Shown in pieces: positions 35,439 to 45,128 of a stretch of DNA of 64,000 nucleotides; position 1 is the stretch's first letter, and each line of letters opens with the position of its first letter. A program made the position numbers and the translations under genes. The notes below the pieces were generated by a model. It saw only the letters and a list, made by a program, of their open reading frames with translations, was not told the origin of the DNA and searched no databases. Source of the stretch: Gemmobacter caeruleus (GTDB taxonomy: Bacteria > Pseudomonadota > Alphaproteobacteria > Rhodobacterales > Rhodobacteraceae); assembly GCF_008271655.1 (NCBI RefSeq), contig NZ_VKKX01000011.1:372001-436000 (forward strand), given 5' to 3'.

Positions 35439-35454
35439 TTGTATTCCTATACAA
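35439..35454. promoter_or_regulatory. Operator-like inverted repeat TTGTAT-TCCT-ATACAA
   Basis: A perfect 6-bp inverted repeat in an AT-rich patch upstream of the gene starting at 35388. A second small one, GATTG-TTTG-CAATC, lies at 35411-35424. The form resembles GntR- or MarR-type sites; the regulator is unknown. Confidence 0.4.
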
Positions 35455-35511
35455 TTAACAACGTCCTTCCGGCCATGGCCAGAGGGGGCGGCATCCCGGA
35501 AAGGGGGAAAA

Positions 35512-36108
35512 TCAGGGGTTTGCACGCCGAAGCGCGGCGACAAAGCGCTCAAGCAGCGCCTGACCGGCCGCGGGGGCAAGCGGTTGATCCGCCGGCCCGG
35601 CCACGGTCAGCGTCACCAGCCGCCCGCGCAGCGGCAGCACCGCGCGCCAGCTTTCGCGCTGCACACCGGCATTGGCCCCAGTATCGCGCACATGCAGAAA
35701 CAGCGCGCCGCCCTGACCAAAGGCCTTGTCCACCGTCACGTCGCGCGCGCGTCCCCGGTCGCTCAGCGCCGCGCGGCCGCGATCGGACCGGAACCATGCC
35801 GCCAGCACGGCCTGACCGTCCTGCAACCCCTCGGCACTGCCGGCGGCGCCAAAGGTGGCGGTCAGCACGGCGGGGGCCACAGTTTCCTGCCCGGCGCAGC
35901 GCCCCAGGATCGCCAGCGCGCTGTCGCCGCTTTCACGCCGCGACCCGGGCTGGATGCAATAGCCCTGCGGGGCGGCCAGCGTCATCGCCCCGGCCAGCAC
36001 CGGCTGTTGCGACAGGCTGGTGCCGGTCGGCACGACACAGGCGGCCAGCAGCGACAGCAGCGCGAGGCTGGCAAGGACAGGGCGGCGGGGCAGGGCGGGA
36101 ATCGGCAT
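35512..36108 (-). CDS. Putative lipoprotein
   Basis: The N-terminus MPIPALPRRPVLASLALLSLLAAC has a clear lipobox (LAAC), so the mature protein is probably lipid-anchored. The rest (198 residues in total) matches nothing I know; it contains QGYCIQPGSRRESGDSALAILGRC with two cysteines and ends ALLERFVAALRRANP. The start at 36108 is set by the signal peptide with GGAAAG upstream. It is divergent from accD, 163 bases apart. Confidence 0.78.
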   Translation of the reverse strand: MPIPALPRRPVLASLALLSLLAACVVPTGTSLSQQPVLAGAMTLAAPQGYCIQPGSRRESGDSALAILGRCAGQETVAPAVLTATFGAAGSAEGLQDGQAVLAAWFRSDRGRAALSDRGRARDVTVDKAFGQGGALFLHVRDTGANAGVQRESWRAVLPLRGRLVTLTVAGPADQPLAPAAGQALLERFVAALRRANP

Positions 36109-36271
36109 GGCGGGCTTTCCGGCAGGGTATCTTGCGCTTAGGCCGCCTGCGGTCTGCGGGCAAGCCCGCGCGGCGTCGATCGGCGGAGAGAGGCCGGTCC
36201 GCCGGCAAAGATTGCATTCCGCCGGCTCTGGCCTTATGTCCAAGACCCGAACCGCTAAAGGGCCAGCCTGC

Positions 36272-37186
36272 ATGAACTGGATCTCCAACTACGTCCGCCC
36301 CAAGATCAACTCGCTGTTCTCGCGCCGCGAGGTGCCCGAGAACCTGTGGACGAAATGCCCCGAATGCGGGACCATGCTGTTTCATCGCGAACTGGCGGAC
36401 AATCTGAATGTCTGCACCCATTGCGATCATCACATGGCGATCACCCCGCGCGACCGCTTTGCCGCGCTGTTCGACGGCGGCGTCTTCGTCGAGGTCAAGG
36501 TGCCCGAGCCGGTCGCCGACCCGCTGCATTTCCGTGACCAGAAGAAATATCCCGAACGGATGAAGGCCGCGCAGAAGGCGACGGGCGAAAAGGATGCCAT
36601 GCTGGTGGCAGAGGGCGAGGTGCTGCGCACCCCCATCGTCGCCATCGCGCAGGATTTCGCCTTCATGGGCGGCTCGATGGGCATGTATGTCGGCAATGCC
36701 ATCGTCGCGGCCGCCGAACGGGCAGTGAAGCTCAAGCGGCCGATGGTGCTGTTTTCCGCCGCCGGCGGCGCGCGCATGCAAGAGGGCATTCTCAGCCTGA
36801 TGCAGATGCCGCGCTCCACCGTCGCGATCCAGATGCTGAAAGAGGCGGGCCTGCCCTATATCGTGGTCCTGACCCATCCGACCACCGGCGGCGTCACCGC
36901 CAGCTATGCCATGCTGGGCGATGTGCAGATCGCCGAGCCGAATGCGCTGATCTGCTTTGCCGGCCCGCGCGTCATCGAACAGACTATCCGCGAGAAACTG
37001 CCCGAAGGGTTCCAGCGCGCGGAATATCTGCTCGATCACGGCATGCTGGACCGCGTGACCCATCGCAAGGCGCTGCGCGACGAACTGGTCACGATCCTGC
37101 GCATGCTGACCCGGCAATCGCCGGCGGTTCATGGCGAACTGCCCGTGCCGGCCGAACCCGCCCGGCCACAAGCCGCCAAGGCCTGA
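36272..37186 (+). CDS. accD: Acetyl-CoA carboxylase carboxyltransferase subunit beta
   Basis: First committed step of fatty-acid synthesis. The N-terminal zinc ribbon has CPECG (about residues 29-33) and CTHCD (about 48-52). The carboxyltransferase core shows FSAAGGARMQEGILSLMQM and HPTTGGVTASYAMLGD. The length is 304 residues. ATG 36272 (MNWISNYVRPKI) matches the family start. folC follows 91 bases later; accD-folC is a widespread gene pair. Confidence 0.97.
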   Translation: MNWISNYVRPKINSLFSRREVPENLWTKCPECGTMLFHRELADNLNVCTHCDHHMAITPRDRFAALFDGGVFVEVKVPEPVADPLHFRDQKKYPERMKAAQKATGEKDAMLVAEGEVLRTPIVAIAQDFAFMGGSMGMYVGNAIVAAAERAVKLKRPMVLFSAAGGARMQEGILSLMQMPRSTVAIQMLKEAGLPYIVVLTHPTTGGVTASYAMLGDVQIAEPNALICFAGPRVIEQTIREKLPEGFQRAEYLLDHGMLDRVTHRKALRDELVTILRMLTRQSPAVHGELPVPAEPARPQAAKA

Positions 37187-37277
37187 CGCCTCCTGCCTCT
37201 GGCCTGCCGGTTTCCGGCGGGCGGCGGCCCGGCGCCCGGGGCATCACGGGCGTATCCCCTGCCTTCCGAGGGCCCAG

Positions 37278-38555
37278 ATGACCGATACGTCCCGCTCCGA
37301 CGCGCTCTTGCAGCGGATGATGGATTTCCATCCCAAGATCATCGACCTGACGCTGGACCGCGTCGTACGCATGCTGGCGGCGCTGGATCACCCCGAACGC
37401 CGCCTGCCGCCGGTGATCCATGTCGCGGGCACCAATGGCAAGGGTTCCACCCAGGCGATGATCCGCGCCGGGCTGGAGGCGCAGGGCAAGCGCGTGCATG
37501 CCTATACCTCGCCGCATCTGGCATGGTTCCATGAACGCATCCGTCTGGCGGGCGCGCTGATCTCCGAGGACGCGCTGAGCGCGCTGCTTGATGAATGTAT
37601 CGCGGCGAACGGGCAGGATCCGATCACCTTCTTTGAAATCACCACCTGCGCGGCTTTGCTCGCCTTCAGCCGGGTGCCGGCGGAATATACGCTGCTGGAG
37701 GTCGGGCTGGGCGGGCGGCTGGACGCGACCAATGTGGTGGATCGCCCGGCGCTGACCATCATCACGCCGGTCTCGATCGACCATCAGCAATATCTGGGCG
37801 AAACCCTGGCCGAGATCGCGGGCGAAAAGGCCGGTATCCTGAAACGCGGCGTGCCCTGCGTGGTGGGTCCGCAGGCCGAAGCCGGACTTGCGGTGATCGA
37901 GGCCCGGGCCGCGCGCCTGGGCGCCCCCCTGCTGGTGCATGGCCAGCACTGGCATGTCACGACGGAACGCGGCCGGCTGATCTATCAGGATGAAACCGGC
38001 CTGCTGGATCTGCCCCTGCCCAACCTGCCCGGCCCGCACCAGCTCCAGAATGCCGGGGCCGCGCTGGCCGCCCTGCGCCATCTGGGCGCGGATGAGGCCG
38101 CCTGCGAAGCCGCTGTCACCCGCGCCGAATGGCCGGCCCGGATGCAGCGCCTGACCCGCGGGCCACTGCCCGACAGCGCGCCGGGGGTGGAGCTCTGGCT
38201 CGATGGCGGCCACAACCCCGCCGGGGGCGAGGCCGTGGCGGCGACGCTGGCCGGCATGGCACCGCGCGCCACCCATGCGATCTGCGGCATGCTCAACACC
38301 AAGGATATCAGCGGCTACCTGCGCCCGCTGGCGCCGCAACTCGCCAGCCTGCACGCGGTCTCGATCCCCGGGGAACAGAACACCCTGCCGGCAGAGGTCA
38401 CCGCCGCTGCCGCCACCGCTGCCGGCATCCCTGCCCATGTTGCGCCCTCGGTCGCGGCGGCGCTGCGCGACATTGCGCAGACCGACCCGCGCGCGCGTGT
38501 GCTGATCTGCGGCTCTCTTTACCTTGCCGGCACGATCCTGCGCGAAAACGGCTGA
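37278..38555 (+). CDS. folC: Bifunctional folylpolyglutamate/dihydrofolate synthase
   Basis: Adds glutamate to folates. The P-loop is HVAGTNGKGSTQAMI (about residues 49-63); other Mur-ligase-like motifs are YTSPHLAWFHERIR, EVGLGGRLDATNVV and the C-terminal WLDGGHNPAGGEAV. The length is 425 residues. The start at 37278 follows a CCGAGGG. The 3' side faces rppH and holds an inverted pair of intergenic repeats. Confidence 0.95.
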   Translation: MTDTSRSDALLQRMMDFHPKIIDLTLDRVVRMLAALDHPERRLPPVIHVAGTNGKGSTQAMIRAGLEAQGKRVHAYTSPHLAWFHERIRLAGALISEDALSALLDECIAANGQDPITFFEITTCAALLAFSRVPAEYTLLEVGLGGRLDATNVVDRPALTIITPVSIDHQQYLGETLAEIAGEKAGILKRGVPCVVGPQAEAGLAVIEARAARLGAPLLVHGQHWHVTTERGRLIYQDETGLLDLPLPNLPGPHQLQNAGAALAALRHLGADEAACEAAVTRAEWPARMQRLTRGPLPDSAPGVELWLDGGHNPAGGEAVAATLAGMAPRATHAICGMLNTKDISGYLRPLAPQLASLHAVSIPGEQNTLPAEVTAAAATAAGIPAHVAPSVAAALRDIAQTDPRARVLICGSLYLAGTILRENG

Positions 38556-38577
38556 TCCTGCGCAAACGGCGCCGACA

Positions 38578-38647
38578 GGACGCCTCCGGCGGGAGTATTT
38601 GGGCAAGAAGCAAAGACGAGGCGGTTTTGCCCCTTGTTCAAATACTC
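38578..38647. repeat. Inverted pair of GAGTATTTGG elements between folC and rppH
   Basis: A forward copy at 38578-38614 shares its first 25 bases exactly with 9902-9926. A reverse copy (CTTGTTCAAATACTC, 38633-38647) follows 18 bases later. As at 7995-8111, the pair lies between convergent genes and could fold on itself. Confidence 0.72.
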
Positions 38648-38687
38648 ATCTTGCCCCGAGGCAATCCGCGGCAGCGGATGCCGAGAC

Positions 38688-38714
38688 AAAAGACGCGCGC
38701 GCCCCAAGGCGCGC
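38688..38714 (-). terminator. Candidate terminator of rppH
   Basis: GCGCGCC (38697-38703) and GGCGCGC (38708-38714) pair around CCAA. On the minus strand the stem is followed by GTCTTTTGTC, a short T-run, 20 bases after the rppH stop. Confidence 0.55.
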
Positions 38715-38733
38715 TCCTTCTCATAAGCCCTGG

Positions 38734-39219
38734 TTACGCCAGATGGGCGCGGAAATCCGCGACGACCTGTTCATAGACCGCGCGTTTGAACGGCACGATG
38801 GAGGCGATCATCTCCTCGGCCCGGCTCCATTGCCAGCGGTCGAATTCCGGGTGCTCGGTGGCGATGTTCACCTGATCGTCGCGGCCCAGATAGCGGAACA
38901 GGAACCATTTCTGTTTTTGCCCGCGATATTTGCCGCCCCAGACCTTGCCCAGCAATTCGGGCGGCAGATCATAGGTGACCCAATCCGCCGTCTTGCCGAT
39001 GAATTCCACCAGATCCTCGGTCACGCCGGTTTCTTCCCACAATTCGCGCAGTGCGGCCTTGCGGGGCTTTTCGCCCTCGTCGATGCCACCTTGCGGCATC
39101 TGCCAGGCGGGCAGGGTGCTGTCCTTGCGGTTGCCGGTGAAGATCAGGCCCCGGTCGTTGATCAGCATGACGCCGACGCAGGGGCGATAGGGCAGGGAGG
39201 CGGGGTCGGGATGGTTCAT
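38734..39219 (-). CDS. rppH: RNA pyrophosphohydrolase (Nudix)
   Basis: Removes pyrophosphate from mRNA 5' ends to trigger decay. The opening [21 protein letters not shown] and the Nudix box [22 protein letters not shown] (about residues 41-62) are typical; the RppH features [10 protein letters not shown] and [11 protein letters not shown] follow. The length is 161 residues. The start at 39219 is chosen to match the family; upstream codons are proline/arginine-rich non-coding. It is followed toward the 3' side by a terminator candidate. Confidence 0.95.
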   Translation of the reverse strand: MNHPDPASLPYRPCVGVMLINDRGLIFTGNRKDSTLPAWQMPQGGIDEGEKPRKAALRELWEETGVTEDLVEFIGKTADWVTYDLPPELLGKVWGGKYRGQKQKWFLFRYLGRDDQVNIATEHPEFDRWQWSRAEEMIASIVPFKRAVYEQVVADFRAHLA

Positions 39220-39259
39220 GCGCGGCTTCGGGGCCGGTTGCCCGGCCCCCCTTTCCATG

Positions 39260-40648
39260 TCAGTTCGCGGGCTTTTCCGCCGGGGCGGCGGGATCTGCCG
39301 CGCCGGGAACGATCGCGGCGGCGCCCTTGAGGATATCGACTGCATAGGCCAACTGATAATCCTCGTCGCGGAGCTTGGCGGTTTCGGCCGCGCGTTCCTG
39401 TTCCTCGCGATATTGGCGCTTTTCGTCCTCGGTCATGCTGTCATTCGACAGCACGCCGCGCAGATCGGCCTCGGTGCGTGCCTTGGCCTCGGCCTCGGCC
39501 GCCGCCGCGGCGGCTTCGGTACCTTCCTCGCCGGCCTTCTTGACCGGCTGGTTCACCACGATGTCGGGCGAGATGCCAAGCGCCTGGATCGACCGGCCCG
39601 AGGGGGTGTAGTAGCGCGCCGTGGTCAGCCGCATCGCGCCATCGCCGCGCAGCGGGATGACCGACTGGACCGAACCCTTGCCAAAGCTCTTGGTGCCCAC
39701 CACGATGGCGCGGCGGTGGTCCTGAAGCGCGCCCGACACGATTTCCGAGGCGGAGGCCGAGCCGCCATTGATCAGCACGACCATCGGCTTGCCTTGCAGC
39801 ATGTCGCCGGCTTCGGCGTTGAAGCGTTCGCTGTCCTGCGGTTCGCGTCCGCGGGTCGAGACGATCTCGCCCTTGTCGAGGAAGGCGTCCGAGACCGAGA
39901 TCGCCTGGGTCAGCAGCCCGCCCGGGTTGTTGCGCAGATCCAGCACCAGGCCGTTCACCTTGTCGATGCCACCAAGCTCCTCCACCGCCTTCTTGAATTC
40001 CTCTTGCAGGCCCGGATAGGTCTGGTCGTTGAACGTGGTCAGGCGCACCACGACGGTATTGCCCACCACGCGGCCCTTGGCGGCGGTCAGCTTGATCGTG
40101 TCGCGGATGATCGACACATCGAAGGGCTCCTCGGTGCCTTCGCGCGCCACGGTGATCACGATTTCCGACCCGACCTCGCCGCGCATCAGGTCCACCGCCT
40201 GATCCAGCGTCAGGCCCAGCACGCTTTCGCCATTCACATGGGTGATGAAGTCGCCGGCCTGGATGCCGGCCTTGTCGGCGGGCGTGTCATCCATCGGCGA
40301 GACGACCTTGACGAAGCCCTGTTCCTGCGTGACCTCGATGCCGAGACCGCCGAACTGGCCACGGGTCTGCACCTGCATGTCGCTGAAATCGTCGGCCGCC
40401 ATATAGCTGGAATGCGGATCAAGCGAGGTCAGCATGCCGTTGATGGCGGCCTCCATCAGCTTCTTGCTGTCCACTTCCTCGACATACTGGCCGCGGATGC
40501 GTTCGAAGATGTCGCCGAACAGGTCAAGCTGTTCATAGACGGAGGAGCTTTTCTGCGCTTCCTGGGCAATGAGCGGGCCCGCGACCTGGGTGGAAAGCAG
40601 AACCCCGGCCACCGTGCCGCCCAGGGCGGCCATCACATACTTCTTCAT
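39260..40648 (-). CDS. ctpA: Carboxy-terminal processing protease (S41 family)
   Basis: Periplasmic serine protease. An N-terminal signal segment ([20 protein letters not shown]) precedes a PDZ domain (about residues 95-175) and the catalytic domain with the nucleophile in [10 protein letters not shown] and the lysine in [12 protein letters not shown] charged, alanine-rich C-terminal tail (about 375-462) is longer than the minimal family. The length is 462 residues. It follows the envC-like gene on the minus strand and precedes rppH. Confidence 0.95.
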   Translation of the reverse strand: MKKYVMAALGGTVAGVLLSTQVAGPLIAQEAQKSSSVYEQLDLFGDIFERIRGQYVEEVDSKKLMEAAINGMLTSLDPHSSYMAADDFSDMQVQTRGQFGGLGIEVTQEQGFVKVVSPMDDTPADKAGIQAGDFITHVNGESVLGLTLDQAVDLMRGEVGSEIVITVAREGTEEPFDVSIIRDTIKLTAAKGRVVGNTVVVRLTTFNDQTYPGLQEEFKKAVEELGGIDKVNGLVLDLRNNPGGLLTQAISVSDAFLDKGEIVSTRGREPQDSERFNAEAGDMLQGKPMVVLINGGSASASEIVSGALQDHRRAIVVGTKSFGKGSVQSVIPLRGDGAMRLTTARYYTPSGRSIQALGISPDIVVNQPVKKAGEEGTEAAAAAAEAEAKARTEADLRGVLSNDSMTEDEKRQYREEQERAAETAKLRDEDYQLAYAVDILKGAAAIVPGAADPAAPAEKPAN

Positions 40649-40710
40649 CGCCTCAGCATTCCTTCCCGTGGCATTTGCCGGTTTGGCCGGTTTCCCGCCC
40701 GTTCATCCTG

Positions 40711-41862
40711 TCATGGCACCTGCTGGCGTTCGGCCAGCGGCGCGGTTATCGCGAACCAGGGCAGCGGGTCGATCGGCTCCCCCCCCTGGCGCAATTCCAC
40801 ATAGAGCGTCTCGGTGTCGCGCGCACCGCCGCCATCCTGCGCCGAAACCAGGAATTCCTCCATCCCCGGTTCGCCGCCGCCCATCAGGCCCAGCGGCGCG
40901 CCTTCGCCGACCACCTCGCCCACCTCGCCATAGACCGTCTCCAGCCCGGCGAGAATGAGAAGATAGCCTGCGCCGGGTTCGAGGATGATCACGTTTCCGA
41001 AATCGAGCAAGGGGCCACGATAGCGGATGGTGCCGGGCCAGGGCGCGGTGACCAGCGCCTGTTTGCGGGTGGCCAGCACCATGCCGGGGCGGTGCACGCC
41101 GGCGCCGTCGGCCTCGTCCGGGCGGCGCAGCAGGGTGCCTTGCACGGGCAGTTGCAGCTTGCCATGGCCAAAGCCGAAATCCTCGATCCCCTCGATCTCG
41201 ATATCGTTCAGGGCTAGCCCGGCGGCAAAGGCATCCAGCGTATCGGCGCTTTCCAGCAGGCCCTTCAGCACCTCCGGGTCTTCGGTGATCCGTTTGGGCA
41301 GGTCGGTGCGGTCCGATATCGCCTGGCTCAGCGCGGTGCGGGCGGCTTGGGCCACGCGCAGCCCTTCGGCCAGGGTCTTGCCGGCCGAGGTCTGAAGCGC
41401 GCGCAGGTCGCGCACCTCTTGCAACTGGCGGCGCAGATCCTCGGCCTCAGCCTGAAGGGCGGGGGTCACATCGGCGATCATGATGCCCGACCGCACCGTG
41501 CCCAGCGGCCCCGAAGGGTGCAGCATCAAGAGCGGCGCAGGGTCGGATTCAAGCTGGCTCAGCACGCCCACAAGCTGCGCCACGCGGTCACGCTTGGCCT
41601 GAAACTGCAACAGCAGCGTCGCTTCGCGGATCGAGGCCTGGCGCAGGCTTTCGCGCAGTGCGGTCAGGCCCTGTTCATAGGCGCTGATCGTCTGGGTCAG
41701 GGCGCGGACGCGATCCTTGGCCTCGCGCGCCTTGTCCAGCGCGGTGACCGCCTTTTGCAGGCTGACCGCGGCCTGTTGGGCCTGTTCGGCCACCGTCACG
41801 GCGCCGCCAGCCCCCGGCAGGGCCAGCGCGACAATCAGGGCAAGGGCAACGGGGCGCAACAT
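40711..41862 (-). CDS. EnvC-like murein hydrolase activator (degenerate LytM domain)
   Basis: A signal peptide (MLRPVALALIVALALPGAGG) leads into a long coiled coil (about residues 25-200) and a C-terminal M23/LytM domain. That domain lacks the zinc-binding histidines: HLHFELR is LYVELR, and the metal-site region reads RPGMVLATRKQALV. This is the pattern of EnvC, which activates amidases instead of cutting peptidoglycan. The length is 383 residues. The start at 41862 shares one base with the gpmI stop. Confidence 0.87.
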   Translation of the reverse strand: MLRPVALALIVALALPGAGGAVTVAEQAQQAAVSLQKAVTALDKAREAKDRVRALTQTISAYEQGLTALRESLRQASIREATLLLQFQAKRDRVAQLVGVLSQLESDPAPLLMLHPSGPLGTVRSGIMIADVTPALQAEAEDLRRQLQEVRDLRALQTSAGKTLAEGLRVAQAARTALSQAISDRTDLPKRITEDPEVLKGLLESADTLDAFAAGLALNDIEIEGIEDFGFGHGKLQLPVQGTLLRRPDEADGAGVHRPGMVLATRKQALVTAPWPGTIRYRGPLLDFGNVIILEPGAGYLLILAGLETVYGEVGEVVGEGAPLGLMGGGEPGMEEFLVSAQDGGGARDTETLYVELRQGGEPIDPLPWFAITAPLAERQQVP

Positions 41863-43382
41863 CAGGAGATCAGGCTTTTCCCGGTCATTTCTGTGGGTTG
41901 CGGCAGGTTCATCAACTGAAGCACCGTCGGCGCCAGATCCGACAGCCGGCCGCCGTCGCGCAGCCGGGCCCCCGCCGGGCCGCCGACCAGAATGACCGGC
42001 ACCAGATTGGTGGTATGCGCGGTATGCGGCCCGCCGGTGACCGGGTCCACCATCACCTCGCAATTGCCGTGATCGGCGGTGACGATCATCGCGCCGCCCG
42101 CCTTTTCCAGCGCCGCCAGCGCCTGACCCAGCCCTTCATCGACCGCCTCGCAGGCCTTCATCGCGGCCTCCAGGCTGCCGGTATGGCCGACCATGTCGGG
42201 ATTGGCAAAGTTCACCACGATCAGGTCATAGCCCTTTTCGATGGCCGCCACGAGCTGCGCCGCGACCTCGGGTTCGCTCATCTCGGGTTGCAGGTCATAG
42301 GTCGCGACCTTGGGCGACAGCGGCATGAAGCGGTCCTCGCCCGCCGAGGGCGCCTCGCGCCCGCCATTCAGAAAGAAGGTGACATGGGGGTATTTCTCGG
42401 TCTCGGCCAGACGAAACTGGGTGCGGCCCTGCTTGGCCACCCATTCGCCCAGCGTGTTCACGATATCCTGCTTGGGATAGCAGGTGGTCATGAACTCGTT
42501 GTGATCCTTGGAATAATCCACCATGCCCAGCATGGCCGCCCAGGCGGGGCGGGCGCTGGCGTCAAAGCCGGCAAAGCCGGGTTGGCCAAGCGCCAGCAGA
42601 ATTTCGCGCGCCCGGTCGGCGCGGAAGTTCAGGCAGAAAAACCCGTCGCCATCGCGCGCGCCGGCATAATCGCCGATCACGGTGGGGGCGATGAATTCGT
42701 CGGTCTCGCCGCGCTGATAGGCCATGTCCACCGCGCGATTGGCATCCGCCGCGGTTTCGCCCTTTGCCGCGACCATGGCGTCAAAGGCGCGTTGCACGCG
42801 CTCCCACCGATTGTCGCGATCCATCGCCCAGTACCGACCGATCACAGTGCCGATCCGCGCGCCAGCCGGCAGGGCCTCGGTCAGTTCGCGCATGAAGCTG
42901 ACCGAGGAAGAGGGCGGCACGTCGCGCCCGTCGGTGATCGCATGCAGCACGACCGGCACGCCCGCGCCCGCAATCACCCGGCAGGCGGCCAGCACATGCT
43001 GGATATGGCCATGCACCCCGCCATCGGAAATCACGCCCATCAGATGCGCCGTGCCGCCGGTTTCACGCATCTTCGCAATGAAATCCGTCAGTTGCGGATT
43101 GATGTTGAAGCTGCCATCCTCGATCGCGAGGTCGATCTGGCCCAGATCCATTGCCACCACGCGCCCGGCGCCGATATTGGTGTGGCCCACCTCGGAATTG
43201 CCCATCTGGCCGCTGGGCAGCCCGACATCGGGGCCATGCGTGATCAGGAGGTTATGCGGGCACTCCGCCCAGATCCGGTCGAAATTCGGGGTCTGCGCCA
43301 AGGCAGGGGCGTTCGCGGTCCGGTCCTCCCGATAGCCCCAGCCATCCAGAATGCACAGAACGACGGGTTTCGGGGTGGTCAT
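41862..43382 (-). CDS. gpmI: 2,3-bisphosphoglycerate-independent phosphoglycerate mutase
   Basis: Glycolytic mutase using two manganese ions. Metal and phosphoserine sites are seen in LCILDGWGYRED (near the N-terminus) and MGNSEVGHTNIGAGR (about residues 57-71, catalytic serine), and in NFANPDMVGHTG and VTADHGNCE near the C-terminus. The length of 506 residues is normal. It is upstream of envC-like and ctpA on the minus strand; gpmI-envC-ctpA is a recurrent proteobacterial cluster. Confidence 0.96.
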   Translation of the reverse strand: MTTPKPVVLCILDGWGYREDRTANAPALAQTPNFDRIWAECPHNLLITHGPDVGLPSGQMGNSEVGHTNIGAGRVVAMDLGQIDLAIEDGSFNINPQLTDFIAKMRETGGTAHLMGVISDGGVHGHIQHVLAACRVIAGAGVPVVLHAITDGRDVPPSSSVSFMRELTEALPAGARIGTVIGRYWAMDRDNRWERVQRAFDAMVAAKGETAADANRAVDMAYQRGETDEFIAPTVIGDYAGARDGDGFFCLNFRADRAREILLALGQPGFAGFDASARPAWAAMLGMVDYSKDHNEFMTTCYPKQDIVNTLGEWVAKQGRTQFRLAETEKYPHVTFFLNGGREAPSAGEDRFMPLSPKVATYDLQPEMSEPEVAAQLVAAIEKGYDLIVVNFANPDMVGHTGSLEAAMKACEAVDEGLGQALAALEKAGGAMIVTADHGNCEVMVDPVTGGPHTAHTTNLVPVILVGGPAGARLRDGGRLSDLAPTVLQLMNLPQPTEMTGKSLIS

Positions 43383-43462
43383 GCGCGGCCCTTTCCTTGC
43401 TTTGCAGGGGTTTTACGCCGGGCCGGGCGGCTGTGCAACGGGAAGGCGCGGCGCCTTTGCCT

Positions 43463-43933
43463 TCAGGCCCGGTGATAGGGGGCGCCGGCCAGGATCGAGG
43501 CCGCGCGATACAATTGTTCGGTCAGCATGACCCGCACCAGCATATGCGGCCAGACCATGCGCCCGAAACTGATCGAGGCATCGGCGCGGGCGCGCAGCCC
43601 CGGCGCGATGCCATCGGCCCCGCCGATCACAAAGGCCACGTCCTGCCGCCCGCCATCGCGCCATTTCGCCAGCATATCGGCGAATTCCGGGCTGGAGAGC
43701 AGCTTGCCGCGTTCGTCCAGCGTCACCAGCAGCGCGCCAGAGGGCAGCGCACGTTCCAGCAGCGCGGCCTCGGCCTCCATGCCGCCGCCCTTGCGGTCTT
43801 CGACCTCATGTTCATGAAACGGGCCGAGCGCGAGCGCCCGGCCCGTGCGGTCGAACCGCGTCACATAATCGTCGATCAGGTCGCGCTCGGGGCCGGCACG
43901 CAGCCGCCCCACGGCGCAAAGATGCACCCGCAT
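43463..43933 (-). CDS. rlmH: 23S rRNA (pseudouridine1915-N3)-methyltransferase RlmH
   Basis: SPOUT-class methyltransferase acting on helix 69 of 23S rRNA. The SAM-binding knot shows DVAFVIGGADGIAPGL (about residues 99-114) and the conserved end MVWPHMLVRVMLTEQLYRA; the serine-methionine of the more common motif reads FGRMVWPH here. The length is 156 residues. The start at 43933 lies one base after the rsfS stop; rsfS-rlmH is a very common pair. Confidence 0.96.
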   Translation of the reverse strand: MRVHLCAVGRLRAGPERDLIDDYVTRFDRTGRALALGPFHEHEVEDRKGGGMEAEAALLERALPSGALLVTLDERGKLLSSPEFADMLAKWRDGGRQDVAFVIGGADGIAPGLRARADASISFGRMVWPHMLVRVMLTEQLYRAASILAGAPYHRA

Positions 43934-43934
43934 G

Positions 43935-44300
43935 TCAGGCCTTGGCGCCGCCGCGTTGCTGGTCGGCGGGCAGCCACATCTTTTCAAGCTGGTAGAATTC
44001 GCGCACTTCGGGGCGGAAGACATGGACGATGACATCGGCCGTGTCGATCAGCACCCAGTCGCCGGTTTCCTTGCCCTCGATCTTGCTCAGGCGGCCGAAT
44101 TCCTGCTTCAGCCGGTCCACCAGCTTTTCCGAGATGGCCGCGACCTGCCGCGACGACCGGCCCGAGCAGATGACCATGTAATCGGCCATGTCCGACCGGC
44201 CGCGCAGGTCGATCTGCACGATGTCTTCGGCCTTGTCATCCTCCAGCGAGGCGATGATGCGGGCCAGAAGCACTTCGCTAGTGGGATCCGCGTCGGTCAT
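43935..44300 (-). CDS. rsfS: Ribosome silencing factor RsfS
   Basis: Binds L14 to block subunit joining in starvation. The signatures DIVQIDLRGRSDMADYMVICSGRS and GDWVLIDTADVIVHVFRPEVREFYQLEKMW (quoted in parts) are full-length. I start at ATG 44300 (121 residues, the family length), with GAGGG upstream; an ATG at 44402 or 44417 would add a 34-39 residue unconserved extension. It is coupled to rlmH. Confidence 0.93.
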   Translation of the reverse strand: MTDADPTSEVLLARIIASLEDDKAEDIVQIDLRGRSDMADYMVICSGRSSRQVAAISEKLVDRLKQEFGRLSKIEGKETGDWVLIDTADVIVHVFRPEVREFYQLEKMWLPADQQRGGAKA

Positions 44301-44477
44301 GCGCGCGGCCCTCGGTCCGACCGGAAGCCCGGTCGCAGGATCAGAATGAGACAGGACATCGTCCTCCAGATAGCGCGCCAAACGCCCCGGCGCCGGGGTC
44401 ATGCGAAAAGGTAGCACCGAAGCCCGCGCGACTCAATCCGCGCGGGGCAGGGGCCGGCGCTTACAGGTATCGTGCGC

Positions 44478-45062
44478 TCAGGGCAAGGGCTTGTCGGTGC
44501 AGGGGGTGAGGGTCGCCATCGCCTCTGGGCCGATCAGGGCCACGATCGGGGTCGGTCGCAAAAGCGGCTGGAATTCCGCATCGGCGGCAAGGCGGATCAG
44601 CACGGCGCCTTCTGCCTCGGCGGGCAAGGGGCCGCCGGTCAGACAGGCATCCAGCGCGGCGGCCAGTATCCCGTGGGTCTGGCCATCCTGCGGCCAGGCG
44701 GCCATCGCCGATTGCGCGGCGCGCATCCGCGTGGCCCCCTCGGGCGAAAGGCCATAGGAGAGCAGGGTCGCCCCGTCGGGCCGGGGCAGGTCGGGCGCGG
44801 GGCGTGTCGTCAGCAGGAAGCTTTCCGCGACCTCATGCCCGGGACAGGTCGCCTTCATCTCCAGCCTGGCGCCATCGGGACGGGGCATCAACCCGGGGGG
44901 CAGGATCAGGGCCAGTTCGATTTCTGCCGGATCGGCACTGAGCGGGTCAAGGCTGCGCAGATCAAGCAAGGTGGACGGCACGAGGCTGGAGCAGGCCGGC
45001 AACAGGAAGGCCAGGGCCAGGGCACGGTGCGCGCGTCGGACCATGGAGCGGAAGGGGAACAT
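44478..45062 (-). CDS. Putative lipoprotein of unknown function
   Basis: The N-terminus MFPFRSMVRRAHRALALAFLLPACSS has a lipobox-like LPAC. The remaining protein (194 residues in total) matches no family I know; it holds two more cysteines (TCPGHE, DACLTGG) and one at the end. AGGAG lies 8-12 bases before ATG 45062. It is divergent from the DUF2975-type gene across a short AT-rich region. Confidence 0.72.
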   Translation of the reverse strand: MFPFRSMVRRAHRALALAFLLPACSSLVPSTLLDLRSLDPLSADPAEIELALILPPGLMPRPDGARLEMKATCPGHEVAESFLLTTRPAPDLPRPDGATLLSYGLSPEGATRMRAAQSAMAAWPQDGQTHGILAAALDACLTGGPLPAEAEGAVLIRLAADAEFQPLLRPTPIVALIGPEAMATLTPCTDKPLP

Positions 45063-45074
45063 GTCGAATCTCCT

Positions 45075-45103
45075 TTGACAGATAATAATTATTGTTTTAC
45101 ATA
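45075..45103 (+). promoter_or_regulatory. Promoter of the DUF2975-XRE genes with AT-rich palindrome
   Basis: TTGACA (45075-45080), a 17-base spacer and TACATA (45098-45103) form a good sigma-70-type promoter. The spacer contains the perfect palindrome AATAATTATT (45084-45093), a candidate operator. The patch is far AT-richer than its surroundings. Confidence 0.6.
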
Positions 45104-45128
45104 AAAATTATTGTGCAAGGAGAAAATC

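Noticed and set aside
40711-41862. Active LytM peptidase
   Set aside because: The metal-binding histidines of the M23 family are absent, so an EnvC-type activator is the better reading.
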